Shown in pieces: positions 1-7,955 of a stretch of DNA of 64,000 nucleotides. The notes under the pieces were generated by a model. It was not told the origin of the DNA. It searched no databases and saw only the letters and a list, made by a program, of their open reading frames with translations. The translations under genes were made by a program, and so were the position numbers. The DNA comes from Pararhizobium_B sp963760965 (GTDB lineage Bacteria > Pseudomonadota > Alphaproteobacteria > Rhizobiales > Rhizobiaceae). Positions within the stretch are counted from its first letter, which is position 1. Each line of letters begins with the position of its first letter. The stretch is taken from assembly GCA_963760965.1 (NCBI GenBank), contig CAVXEW010000005.1, forward strand, positions 62,001 to 126,000, given 5' to 3'.

Positions 1-44
1 CCTGACCACGGATGTACTGGCATCGGCAAGCGGGACGGTCAGAA

Positions 45-70
45 GGTCGGGGCATTCCCCGGCCTTTTTT
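45..70 (+). terminator. Rho-independent terminator of the gene left of the window
   Basis: An 8-bp stem (GGTCGGGG / CCCCGGCC, with one G-T pair) closes a CATT loop and is followed directly by six T. It lies upstream of the first gene, so it most likely ends a rightward transcript that enters from outside the window. Confidence 0.75.
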
Positions 71-123
71 CGTCTGCTTCCGTCCGCCGGAGCGGAAGGC
101 ACCTTCCGGAAGGGCGGGAGACG

Positions 124-1484
124 ATGAGTTCCCCTTTCAAGGCGTATGACGTGCGCGGCGAGGTGCCGGGCCAGGTGAACGTGCCGTTCGCCTACCGGTT
201 CGGGCTTGCGGCGGCAGGCTGCCTTGGGCCGCGCAGCGCGGTCGTCGGCCACGACATGCGCAGCGACAGCCCGGCGCTGGCGGCGGCGGTCGCCCAGGGC
301 CTGCTCGATTCCGGCGTCGACGTGCTTCCCGCGGGGCGATGCGGGACCGAGGAAGTCTATTTCCACACCGCGGACACGGATGCCGACCTCGGCCTGATGG
401 TGACGGCGAGCCACAACCCGGCGAACTACAACGGCATCAAGATGGTGCTGAAGGGAGCCCGGGCCGCCACGCGCGAAAATGCCCTCGACGCCATCGAGGA
501 GGCGGTGCTTTCAGGGCGCAGGCTCGCGACTGTCGCAAGCTTCGCCGGCCGCGGCCGCCTTGCGCCGGAGCTTCCGCGCCGGACCTATGTGGAGCGCCTC
601 CTGCGGCAGGTCGAGGGACTTCGACCTCGCGCCGCTGAAGATCCTCTGCCATGCCGGCAACGGCTGCGCCGGACCGGTCGTCGACGCGCTCGAGCCGCAC
701 CTGCCGTTCACCTTCGTCAAGCTCGACCACGAACCCGACCCGGCCCTTCCGAACGGCGTCCCGAATCCGCTGCTGCCGGAGAAGCGCTCGCGCGCCGCCG
801 AGGCGGTGGTGGCCAGCGGCGCCGACCTCGGCATCGCCTGGGACGGTGATTTCGACCGCTGCTTCTTCTACGACCACGAGGGGCGCTTCGTCGAAGGCTA
901 CTACCTCGTCGGCCTGATCGCCCAGATGGCGCTGCGCCGGGAGCCCGGCGCGACGGTCGTCCACGATCCGCGCCTGACCTGGAACACGATCGACGTGGTG
1001 ACGGCCGCCGGCGGCACGCCGAGGCCCTGCAAGGTCGGCCACGCCTTCTTCAAGCAGGCGATGCGCGCGGAGGACGCGGTCTATGGCGGGGAGATGAGCG
1101 CCCACCACTATTTCCGCGACTTCAGCTATTGCGACACCGGCATGCTGCCCTGGCTCGCCGTCGCGGCGGAGATGTCGGTCACGCGGGGCGACGCTCGCCG
1201 GGCTGGTCGGGGAGCGGGTGGCGGCCTTCCCCTGCTCCGGCGAGATCAACTTCACCGTCGACGACGCGGCCGGAATCCTGGCGCGCATCGCCGACCGCTA
1301 CGCACGGCTGAACCCGAAGGTCGACGAACTCGACGGGCTCTCGATGGAGTTCGACGACTGGCGCTTCAACCTGCGTTCCTCCAACACCGAACCGCTGCTT
1401 CGGCTCAACCTCGAAACCCGCGGCGACCGGGCGCTGATGGAGCGCATGACGGCGGAGATCTCGGAGCTGATCCGCGCGGCGTGA
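124..1484 (+). pseudogene. Phosphomannomutase/phosphoglucomutase family protein, two +1 frameshifts
   Basis: The product is a phosphohexose mutase of the alpha-D-phosphohexomutase superfamily, which interconverts hexose 6- and 1-phosphates for surface polysaccharide precursors. Visible signatures are the N-terminal KAYDVRGEVP, the phosphoserine loop TASHNPANYNG, the metal loop DGDFDRC, the substrate loop GGEMSAHHYF, and the C-terminal phosphate-binding RSSNTEPLLRLN. These are spread over three frames: frame 1 to about 615, frame 2 to about 1190, frame 3 to the stop. Deleting one G in the GGG at 615-617 and one base near the GGGG at 1185-1188 gives one uninterrupted protein of 452 residues, a normal family length. 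I therefore suspect sequence errors rather than a dead gene. The exact substrate (mannose or glucose phosphate) cannot be decided. It stands alone, preceded by a terminator. Confidence 0.85.
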
Positions 1485-1799
1485 AGGCCGGCCGAATCGC
1501 CTCTCGCCTCGGGCGAAGGCGGGCGGTTCCGGCCGGCGGGCCTCTTCCCCCGGTTGCATGCCCGTGCCAGCGACGGCCTGCGCTTGCGCGGCCGCCCTCG
1601 CCCGTTCGGGGCAATATGGCCCGCTCTTGTAACGAACGTGACATCGGCCTCGAGACGGCGACCATCGACGGGACGGGATGGCACGGCACCGGCCCCCGGT
1701 CGGAAGAAGGCAGGTACATCAACTGGCTGCCGATCGGCGCGCAGGCCTGCGGCAACAGCCCGGACAAGCAAGCTTCTTGCCGTATCATGTGATCTTCGG
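1485..1799. other. Gene-free spacer at the left edge of the accessory island
   Basis: No open frame here has the codon bias of the neighbouring genes. The first part is GC-rich like the core genome. Composition shifts to AT-rich just before 1800, where a promoter-like element begins. Confidence 0.5.
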
Positions 1800-1860
1800 G
1801 ACACTTCGCCTTGATCGGATCATATAAGATTACTCTATTCAACTTGGAAAGGAATTTATC
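1800..1860 (+). promoter_or_regulatory. Shared promoter/leader element, copy 1
   Basis: The element starts with GACAC, has a TATAAG box about 22 bases further on, then TATTCAA and a Shine-Dalgarno AAAGGA at 1848-1853, seven bases before the ATG. The same arrangement, with many identical bases, precedes the paralogous gene at 6869, and a looser version precedes the gene at 4577. That makes coordinated expression likely. The -10 and -35 assignments are inferred. Confidence 0.55.
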
Positions 1861-2265
1861 ATGGGTGTAAAATCTATAGCTGCAAACGGCGGCAAGCTCT
1901 TAGCCAAGCCGTATAATAAAATCGACGAGAAGACAGAGTTTTTCCTCAGAACAATGCGCGTCGATGTCAAACCTTACAATAATGAATCCAAAAAGTATAT
2001 CATGAAGGAAATGGATCATACCTCAAGAGCAAAAAAATATCTCCACATTGCACGTCATGTTATTTTTGGCGGTACCGTTAAAAACGAGGAATCCAACTCT
2101 TCTGTTGAACAAATCAATAATACAAAAAACAATTCTATGGCTAATAATGTTACGAGCGAACACGTTGATAACACAAAGCCCGTGATTGGCTCTATTGTTG
2201 AACGGTTTTGCTTCACACCTCCGCCCGCAGTCAAAACGGCGTGCGACAAAAAATTTTCGTCCAAA

Positions 2266-2296
2266 GACAAACCTGGAGGCCTCCGGAAACTGGCGG
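2266..2296 (+). repeat. Left terminal inverted repeat of the IS5-family element
   Basis: The inner 18 bases (GCCTCCGGAAACTGGCGG, 2279-2296) are a perfect reverse complement of 3529-3546. The outer 13 bases match imperfectly. The exact outer tip is uncertain by a few bases. Confidence 0.75.
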
Positions 2297-2396
2297 ACCG
2301 AGAACCGTTTCCCTCTGAAGAGCGGCGGATCGCTCCCGAACTCCGCATCTTGGTCTGGGAGGGCGGTTGTTGACGCCGATTTCGACCTGATTGGCT

Positions 2397-3476
2397 TCAC
2401 GCGGGCGCAGTTCGGCTGTCGAGCCAGCGCCATCGCTTCATGTTGAACGCCATGTTGGCGAGGATGACCGTCGCCTCGGCCCGGGCGATGCCGACGGTGC
2501 GCACGAACAGCCCCATGCGGTCCTTCTGCTCGGCGAAGACATGCTCGACATGGGCCCGGATCTTCGACTTGGCGGCGTTGCCCCGGGCGATCGGCCTGGG
2601 CATCGGCTTGCCCTTCGGCTTCTTGACGTGGATCCGGCTCTTCTTGCCGTGCTTTTCCAGAAAGGCCTCGTTGGCGGCCGACCGGTAGGCCGTGTCGGCC
2701 CACACGTCCGAGGCCGTGTTGGCCGGATCGATCAGCCCCTCGCGAAGCCGCGCGCCGTCGTGCGCCGCCGCATCGGTGGTCTTGCCGCGCCGGATGATGC
2801 CGTGTCGCCGGTCGATCGAGATGTGGCTCTTGTAGCCGAAGAAGGGGATGGCGATGTCGATCTGCGGCGCGCCGTCATCCTTCGGCTTCGCTTTCGCGAA
2901 CTTCACCGTCCATCGCGCATCGCGGTCCTTCTGGCGCAGTTTGGCCGGCTTCTCCTGCCATTCCTTAGGAACCGCGCCCGCCTTGATGGCGGCCTTCTCG
3001 CCGTCGGAATTGCGCTGCTTCGGCGCGGCGACCAGGGTCGCGTCGATGATCTGGCCGCCCATCGGCAGGTAGCCCGCCGCGTTGATCGCCCGATCGAGCC
3101 GTTCAAAGAGCTTGTCGAGAGCCTTCGCCGCGATCAGCGCCTCGCGGAAATCCCACAGCGTGTTGGCGTCGGGAACCGTGTCGCCCGGGCCGAGCCCGCA
3201 GAACCGCATCCAGCTCAGGCGATCACGTACCATGTAGCTCGTCTGGGCCAGAGACAGCCCGTGCAACGCCTGCAGAACCAGCATCCTGAACTTCAGCACC
3301 GGGTCGAAACCCGGTCGGCCGCCCTTGCCGCGGTCGCGGCGGCGAAGCGCTTTCGAAAGAACCGGCCGGAACATCTCGAAATCGACCGTCGCCGACAGCT
3401 TCTCGAGCGGATCGCCTTCCGCCGAAAGCTCCTTCAGCCGATCCTCGAAATCCCAGAACCCTCGCTGCCCCTGCAT
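2397..3476 (-). CDS. IS5-family transposase
   Basis: The 359-residue protein catalyses movement of the surrounding element. It has the family's N-terminal region (GRPGFDPVLKFRMLVLQ), the helix with LSWMRFCGL and the DDE catalytic core: Asp in IDATLV, Asp in WADTAYRS, and Glu in the C-terminal RAHVEHVFAEQKDRMG block. Length and layout are complete, so the element may still be active. The coding is GC-rich and unlike the AT-rich gene it splits. The ATG start at 3476 is just inside the right inverted repeat. Confidence 0.9.
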   Translation of the reverse strand: MQGQRGFWDFEDRLKELSAEGDPLEKLSATVDFEMFRPVLSKALRRRDRGKGGRPGFDPVLKFRMLVLQALHGLSLAQTSYMVRDRLSWMRFCGLGPGDTVPDANTLWDFREALIAAKALDKLFERLDRAINAAGYLPMGGQIIDATLVAAPKQRNSDGEKAAIKAGAVPKEWQEKPAKLRQKDRDARWTVKFAKAKPKDDGAPQIDIAIPFFGYKSHISIDRRHGIIRRGKTTDAAAHDGARLREGLIDPANTASDVWADTAYRSAANEAFLEKHGKKSRIHVKKPKGKPMPRPIARGNAAKSKIRAHVEHVFAEQKDRMGLFVRTVGIARAEATVILANMAFNMKRWRWLDSRTAPA

Positions 3477-3528
3477 CCGCGCCCCTCCAGCAAATCAGTG
3501 CTGGAATTGAATCATGAAAGCACTCTGG

Positions 3529-3559
3529 CCGCCAGTTTCCGGAGGCGTCCACCTTCGTC
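3529..3559 (-). repeat. Right terminal inverted repeat of the IS5-family element
   Basis: It is the partner of 2266-2296. Outside it lies a short direct duplication: TTCGTCCGAAG occurs at about 3554 and again at 3572, with GGAACCC between. The second copy continues in frame into the interrupted gene. Confidence 0.75.
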
Positions 3560-4281
3560 CGAAGGGAACCCTTCGTCCGAAGACGTTTATATCGACTTAA
3601 CTGCTTATTATCATGACGGAGATACATTTGGCGGAGCCGACAAATTATCTATAAAAGACAAGCGAGAGATTGATTGTGCGATCTCTACAATTGAAATAGC
3701 TTTAAATTCCGAAAGTGCTGATAAAGTTTCGAGTGCATTTAAAACCAAGGGAGATATGCAGGCGACCCTGGACGAATTGAAACGAATTAGCCGCAGCAAT
3801 ACACAAGTTACGCGTCCCTCTGAGACAATAAACTCGAAGCACAATTCCGACTTTCAACGTGACCTAAAGCGAAATGTTCATGGACTGGGCCAAGACTCAG
3901 CGGCCCCGTTAAGATTATTACAAAATTTCAGACGAAAATTGTTACCAGAGACGATATCTATGACGAGGTTACTTGCGACGAAGTTGACCTCAGAATCCTG
4001 ATGCCGCAGTAAAGAAAAACAAAAAACAGTATGCCGTGAGACTCAATAACGCAAGAAATTACTGGAACGCGGTCATAAACGAACCGGCACTCTGGAAAAC
4101 AAAAGGTCATTACGGCGGAATTGAGAACTGCAATGCAACTCTGGCCGAGGTAGAGCGACAGATCGAAGTGTACGTGCCAGGCGTCTTTGAAGAAATGGAG
4201 AAAGAACATCGTGAAAGACTTCTGAACCAGGGCAAATAACCAATTGGGGCATTGACCCCGGAAGCGAAAGACCAGAGCGCC

Positions 4282-4374
4282 GTTCAATCCGCCAAAATCA
4301 GGTCGGCGCTCCAGCTTGTTGCTTATCGAGCATGATCCTGTCGATCCTCGCTTCGCTTCGGTCGGATTATGCAC
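4282..4374 (-). repeat. Intergenic repeat of about 95 bp, inverted copy
   Basis: Read on the minus strand, this stretch matches 6661-6755 over about 95 bp with scattered substitutions. Shared blocks include GCATAATCCGACCG, AGCGAAGCG, GGATCGACA, GATAA and GAGCGCC. It contains AAGCGAAGCG-type internal symmetry. It resembles the short intergenic repeats known in rhizobia and Brucella (RIME or Bru-RS-like), but I cannot assign it to a named family. It follows the end of the broken gene at 4239. Confidence 0.7.
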
Positions 4375-4576
4375 GAGCATTTCCGCGGCCGAAAGCCGGT
4401 GACGGCCGGCCGGTCGGCCACGGTCGCGCTGGAGGGATGAAAGTGGTTCCTTGTGTCGGGTTCGCTCCATTGGCGGCAGCCGGCGCCCGGAAACTGTACG
4501 GCGTTGTGCTCAACGATACAGGCCTGGCTCTCCTGCGCGGCTATATTTTATCAGTTTTCAAGAAAGGCATTTCACG
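4375..4576 (+). promoter_or_regulatory. Spacer with leader-like element, copy 3 (looser)
   Basis: The first half is GC-rich with no convincing gene. From 4515 there is GATAC, then a TATATTTTA box at 4542-4550, TTTTCA and a Shine-Dalgarno AAGAAAGG about ten bases before the ATG at 4577. This resembles the leaders at 1800 and 6807 in order and spacing, though less closely. Confidence 0.4.
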
Positions 4577-5173
4577 ATGATCAAGAAAATTCAGACTATC
4601 GTCGGCGACGCCCAGTCAAGTATCGACAAGACCAAGCTCGGCAAGGGTATTTCCGAACGATCCAGGAAATTCCTGGACAAGCACAAGGTTGATCAGACCT
4701 CGGCCGAAACGACCTCACGGGCACAGCGCTTCAAGACGGAACTGAAGGGCACGCTCTTCGGCTTCAAGAAGCCGGCCGGGGATGGCGGGGGTAAAGAAGC
4801 GCCGCAGGAGCCGGGCCAGTTCAATGTCAAGAATGATGGGAAATTTGAGTTCAAGAAAGCGACCCGGCCGGCCGGGGATGGCGGGGGTGAAGAAGCGCCG
4901 CTGGAGCCGGGCGAGGCCGACAAGCGCACGGTGCGCTTCAATATCAAGAATGATGAGGAATTTGAGTTCAAGAAAGATTCACCCCCGGCCGAACATGGCG
5001 TGAACGGATCCTCCAATATTTTCGATGAAGCGAATGAGACGATCGCGGAGATCGACCAACTGCTTGCGGAACTGAAAGACGACGCCGGTTCCAGCGAAGC
5101 GCCGCAGGCTCAGTTGTCTGAGTTGGAGAATGCTGGTGCGGGCGCCACCCCCGGTGTTTCCAATCAGAATTAA
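4577..5173 (+). CDS. Unrecognised acidic repeat protein
   Basis: The predicted product has 198 residues and no signal peptide or membrane segment; I do not recognise a family. A basic, helical N-terminus (MIKKIQTIVGDAQSSIDKTK) of about 65 residues is followed by two copies of a module of about 40-45 residues. Each copy has a P/G-rich AGDGGG-[KE]EAP segment and then F-N-[IV]-KND-x-[KE]FEFKK. The C-terminal acidic region ends in LSELENAGAGATPG. The start is chosen for its AAGAAAGG ribosome site and the shared leader; the longer frame from 4451 lacks such a site. The last module reappears downstream (LSELEKAGAGANSG, about 5420-5460), so the gene may once have extended to 5844 and been cut by the TAA at 5171-5173. 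The modular, charged design would suit a secreted or effector-like protein, but that is only inference. Confidence 0.55.
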   Translation: MIKKIQTIVGDAQSSIDKTKLGKGISERSRKFLDKHKVDQTSAETTSRAQRFKTELKGTLFGFKKPAGDGGGKEAPQEPGQFNVKNDGKFEFKKATRPAGDGGGEEAPLEPGEADKRTVRFNIKNDEEFEFKKDSPPAEHGVNGSSNIFDEANETIAEIDQLLAELKDDAGSSEAPQAQLSELENAGAGATPGVSNQN

Positions 5174-5844
5174 GATGCTCTTGACGCGTTGGTGGGTGAG
5201 GCGCGCGCTATTTTTTCCAAACAGCTGCCCAGCTTGATCGAACCCTTCGATGGGGAGAATTCTGGCACGAGTTCGCCGAATTCACCGATGAGGCTTATGC
5301 CGCGTTCAAAGTCGCACCGCGTGGCGGTACCAATTCTGGCGAGACGCTCGCGAGCCGCGATCGGCTGCTTGCGGGACTGGAAGACAGCGACGGTTCCGGC
5401 GAAGCGTCGCAGACACCGTTGTCTGAGTTGGAGAAGGCTGGCGCGGGCGCCAACTCCGGTGAACCGAATTGGAGGTCCTCGGTGGAATGGGGCAAGCTCA
5501 CCCCGCCCGGAGAGGGCAGCGACGATGACTTTGACTCTGGCTCCGGGCCCGACTTCCCGATTTCCATGATCCCGACAGAGGTGGAATGGGCCAGGCTCAC
5601 CCCGCTCGACCAATTTGCCCTGGGTTCGCAAGACGCCGGCTCCGCCGGCAGCGTCCGGACGCATTCGGAAAGCCAGGCCAAACCTCCCGTTGCCAAAGCG
5701 AGCGGCAACGCGGCGGCTGCGGACCGGAAGGCCGTCCCCCCGTCGCTGGCCGAGATAAATAAGTACTACCTGGACCAGAACGCATACCGGGCGATGGCAT
5801 GGGGCGGCCTCGCGCACGGGTATGTCGAAAACGGTCGAAAGTGA
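5174..5844 (+). pseudogene. Decayed 3' extension of the 4577 gene
   Basis: Coding-like sequence continues past the TAA of the preceding gene. In the same frame it reads DALDALVGEARAIFSK, then shifts by -1 near 5250 into frame 1. It continues as WGEFWHEFAEFTDEAYAAFK through LLAGLEDSDGSGEASQ and LSELEKAGAGANSG to the stop at 5844. The segment repeats the C-terminal module of the 4577 product, which supports a common origin by tandem duplication. Two similar units (VEWGKLTP and VEWARLTP) also occur inside it. It may be expressed only as a fragment from an internal start such as 5419. The alternative is two separate genes that have partly fused. Confidence 0.4.
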
Positions 5845-6101
5845 ACTTTTCGGTCAGCAACACACTTGATTTACTAAAATCAATTCTTGATGATGCACGT
5901 CGCACACAAGTTTCGGCAAGCAATGTCGCGAAAATCAAGCAAATTGAACTGATGACGCGCCGCCTCGAATTCGCGCTAGACAACGTCAGGAAAGCATTTG
6001 CGGATGACCCCTCGGACATCAAACTGAAAAGCATGATTCCGTTCCTGGAAGGGGCGATCGCGCAAGCCGGCAAGCTGAAGGCAGCCATCGAGGACTTGTG
6101 A
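5841..6101 (+). CDS. Small helical protein of unknown function
   Basis: The predicted product has 86 residues from a GTG start whose first four bases (GTGA) overlap the stop of the upstream frame, an arrangement typical of translational coupling. It is made of alternating hydrophobic and charged residues, probably three or four amphipathic helices (TLDLLKSILDDARR, IKQIELMTRRLEFALDN, LKSMIPFLEGAIAQAGK), with no signal peptide and no cysteine. Small helical partners next to large modular proteins are often chaperones or immunity factors, but nothing here proves either. Base composition is intermediate between the island and the core genome. A start at 5799 is possible but its extra residues look non-coding. 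Confidence 0.5.
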   Translation: MNFSVSNTLDLLKSILDDARRTQVSASNVAKIKQIELMTRRLEFALDNVRKAFADDPSDIKLKSMIPFLEGAIAQAGKLKAAIEDL

Positions 6102-6660
6102 GTCTCGGGCGGGCTCGGCGGGCTGCATCCGACCGGGCCTTGCCGGCATGATCGGGGCAGCGGGTTCCCCGGGCGCCCGCCTTCTGCGTTCCGGCGGCCG
6201 GCGGGCGCGCGTATGCGTCCTGCCGTCGGGCAGGCCGGGCGACGCGGGGAGGTCGCGGGACCGATCCGCGCGAAGGCAAAGCCACGGCCGGCTTGCGAAG
6301 GTTTCCAGCAAACGGAACCAAGCCTGCGCGCCGGCGAGGGCGGAACCGGCGTCGCTCTTCAGCCGCCGGGCGTTCGGCGGCGGATCGCCGGGCGCGCTGC
6401 CTGCATCCGGGCCCTGCCGCCTCGCCTCGATGATGCGTGGCCCAGCGAGCGAAGGCTTGCCCGGAACCGGCGGCCGTGCCCGCTCGCGGCGCGATTTCTC
6501 CCTTGCCGTGGCCGTCGCTGGCATGGAGGTGACGGCAGGCGTGGATGGCGCCCGCCGGAGCCATCCACGCCCTTCCGAAGTCCAGACCCCGGCCTCGCTC
6601 CTCGGGGCCAGAGGCGCGGGCACGCCGGCCCCGCCCGGCCCCGGCCGCCCGCGCGCTGGA
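6102..6660. other. GC-rich gene-free stretch
   Basis: Long open frames exist on both strands, but they are the arginine- and proline-rich kind expected of any GC-rich sequence, and I see no family in them. The stretch contains a strong inverted repeat at 6538-6571. It separates the small protein gene from the second copy of the intergenic repeat. Confidence 0.45.
6538..6571. repeat. Perfect 12-bp inverted repeat (hairpin)
   Basis: GGCGTGGATGGC at 6538-6549 is exactly complementary to GCCATCCACGCC at 6560-6571, with a 10-base spacer. No T-run follows on the plus strand, so it is not a standard intrinsic terminator. It could be a protein site or an RNA processing structure. Confidence 0.6.
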
Positions 6661-6755
6661 GCATAATCCGACCGGAGCGAAGCGCGGATCGACAAGATTA
6701 TGCCTGATAAACAAAAAGCTTGAGCGCCGGTCTGATCCTGCCGGATCAAACGGCG
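6661..6755 (+). repeat. Intergenic repeat of about 95 bp, direct copy
   Basis: This is the partner of 4282-4374 in opposite orientation. It lies just upstream of the leader element of the 6869 gene, so it could contribute to that gene's control or simply mark a former insertion point. The two copies bracket the 4577-6101 genes. Confidence 0.7.
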
Positions 6756-6806
6756 CGCCAGCCACCGAAACCGGCGCGTCATTCTGCCAGCTTATGTCAC
6801 GTACGA

Positions 6807-6868
6807 GACACCGCCTTTTCGCTGCCCGATATAAGTTCTTTTTATTCAAATTAGAAAGGATTTTTATT
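6807..6868 (+). promoter_or_regulatory. Shared promoter/leader element, copy 2
   Basis: GACAC at 6807, TATAAG at 6830-6835, TATTCAA, and a Shine-Dalgarno GAAAGGA end eight bases before the ATG at 6869. From the TATAAG box to the start codon it is nearly the same length as the 1800 copy and most bases agree. This strongly suggests a duplicated control region. Confidence 0.55.
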
Positions 6869-7955
6869 ATGGGCATCGAGAATGTATTGGCCACGTTCGG
6901 CCATAAATTTTTCCGGACGACAACCGCTGGCGGGACGGGGGAGTTGAACGGACATAAGGTCAAACTCAGTAGAAAGCGCCGAACGTATTGGATCAAAAAG
7001 TCCTTCTTTGGGTAAACGGATTGGCCAGACCTTCGCTCTTTACCTTCCTCGTGTTTCTAAAACCACGAAAATCACGCAGGCTGATGTTGATTCTAGCAGT
7101 CACGGCGCCAACGGTAAAACAGAAGAAGATTATAAAGTTTATTCTCGTTCTTTATTTGGCTATTTTACTTATCCAATCGCTTCGCAAATCGCTTCACGAC
7201 GTTCTAGTTGCGAACGCACAAGGTTGTTAATACCTGACGAAAATCTTTCTGAATTTAACATGAAAGATGTTCGAATTTCTCAAAAAAGAAAAATGTTAAA
7301 GCGTATGAATTATGACTACAAGTTCAATGCAGAAGATTTTAAAAAATATATTAAAAATCCTGAAACCATCAATAAAGAGGATCAGACTAAATTAGATATT
7401 GCACTTTTATACTTGCCTCTTTTAATTACTTCTTTCGGCGATAACGATGAAAAAATACTGAAACAGCTCTGGAACAAAAATTATAAACCCCACAAAGCTG
7501 ACTTGATTGAAACTTTAAGATTCGTCGATGAAGTTTTCGAGGCAACTAAACAATTTCGGGGGAAAATAAATGCTCCTACTCCGAAGCCTTCCGCGACATT
7601 CAAGGATCTTCCGGCTCCGAAACCTTCCCCGACATTCAAGGATTTCGTATGTCCACATTGCGATAACGAAGACGATGTCTATTTTGAAGTTGATTTTCAA
7701 TTCAGCAGATATGAAGATCTCATCGAAAATGTAGAAATCGGTTCAAGCCAACATAAAGCGCATGCTAAACAATTAGACTGCGCGGCGGCTCATCTTCAAG
7801 CGCTTTACAATAATCATGTGGCTGGAAAAGAAATAGATGCTGGACAATGGGACCTAGAGGAACTCGATCGGATAGAGCCGACATTGACGAAGGTCAAGGA
7901 CCTGATTGCCTTGCTGAATTCTAAAGGCTCGCCGGAGGGTAAAGATCAGTCGTAA
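6869..7955 (+). pseudogene. Unrecognised AT-rich gene, intact-length paralogue of the 1861 gene, one +1 frameshift
   Basis: No family is recognised. The first 48 codons (MGIENVLATFGHKFF onward) run into a stop at 7013-7015. One base too many in the TTTGGG at 7007-7012 explains this, and removing it gives one frame of 361 residues to 7955. The predicted protein is basic near the N-terminus, Lys/Asn/Ile-rich in the middle (NYDYKFNAEDFKKYIKNP), has a small tandem repeat (APTPKPSATFKDL / APKPSPTFKDF), a single CPHC motif before DDVYFEV, and a helical C-terminus. There is no signal peptide or membrane helix. It is visibly poorer in G+C than its neighbours, which suggests foreign origin. The frameshift may be a sequencing error, in which case this is a whole gene, or it may be programmed or real decay. 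No neighbour reveals its role. Confidence 0.55.

Larger units (their letters stand above)
2266..3559 (-). mobile_element. IS5-family insertion sequence
   Basis: A single DDE transposase gene is flanked by terminal inverted repeats: a perfect 18-bp core (2279-2296 and 3529-3546) that extends imperfectly to about 31 bp (2266-2296 and 3529-3559). Total size of about 1.3 kb fits the family. It sits inside the AT-rich gene that starts at 1861. I find no clean short target duplication. However, near-identical 13-mers occur just outside or at the ends (2256-2268 and 3572-3584, differing at one base), and the host gene's reading frame can be joined across them. Confidence 0.8.
1861..4239 (+). pseudogene. 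Unrecognised AT-rich gene, paralogue of the 6869 gene, broken by an IS and frameshifts
   Basis: I do not recognise the family. The 5' part reads MGVKSIAANGGKLLAKPYNK onward to about 2265, where an IS5-family element interrupts it. Beyond the element, reading resumes at about 3573 (SSEDVYIDLTAYYHDGD) in frame 3, then appears to move to frame 2 (TRDDIYDEVTCDEVDL, near 3944-3991) and to frame 1 (NNARNYWNAVINEP, to the stop at 4239). Similarity to the 6869 product runs along its length: both begin MG[IV] after the same leader, share an F-x-x-P segment before a Ser-Ser, an IKDKREIDCAI / INKEDQTKLDIAL block, a DD[IV]Y-x-EV block and a helical C-terminus. The gene has lost function at least through the IS. 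Its low GC and unusual codons set it apart from the flanking core genes and suggest lateral origin. Confidence 0.6.

Noticed and set aside
1700..1800. A possible tts box (type III secretion regulator site) before the 1861 gene
   Set aside because: The best stretch has only a loose match around AAGCAAGCTTCTTG, and nothing similar lies before the 4577 or 6869 genes. The three share a different leader.
6019..6996. Long minus-strand frame in the GC-rich spacer
   Set aside because: It is a shadow-type Arg/Pro/Ala-rich frame that crosses the hairpin, the repeat and the leader of the 6869 gene, with no ribosome site or motif.
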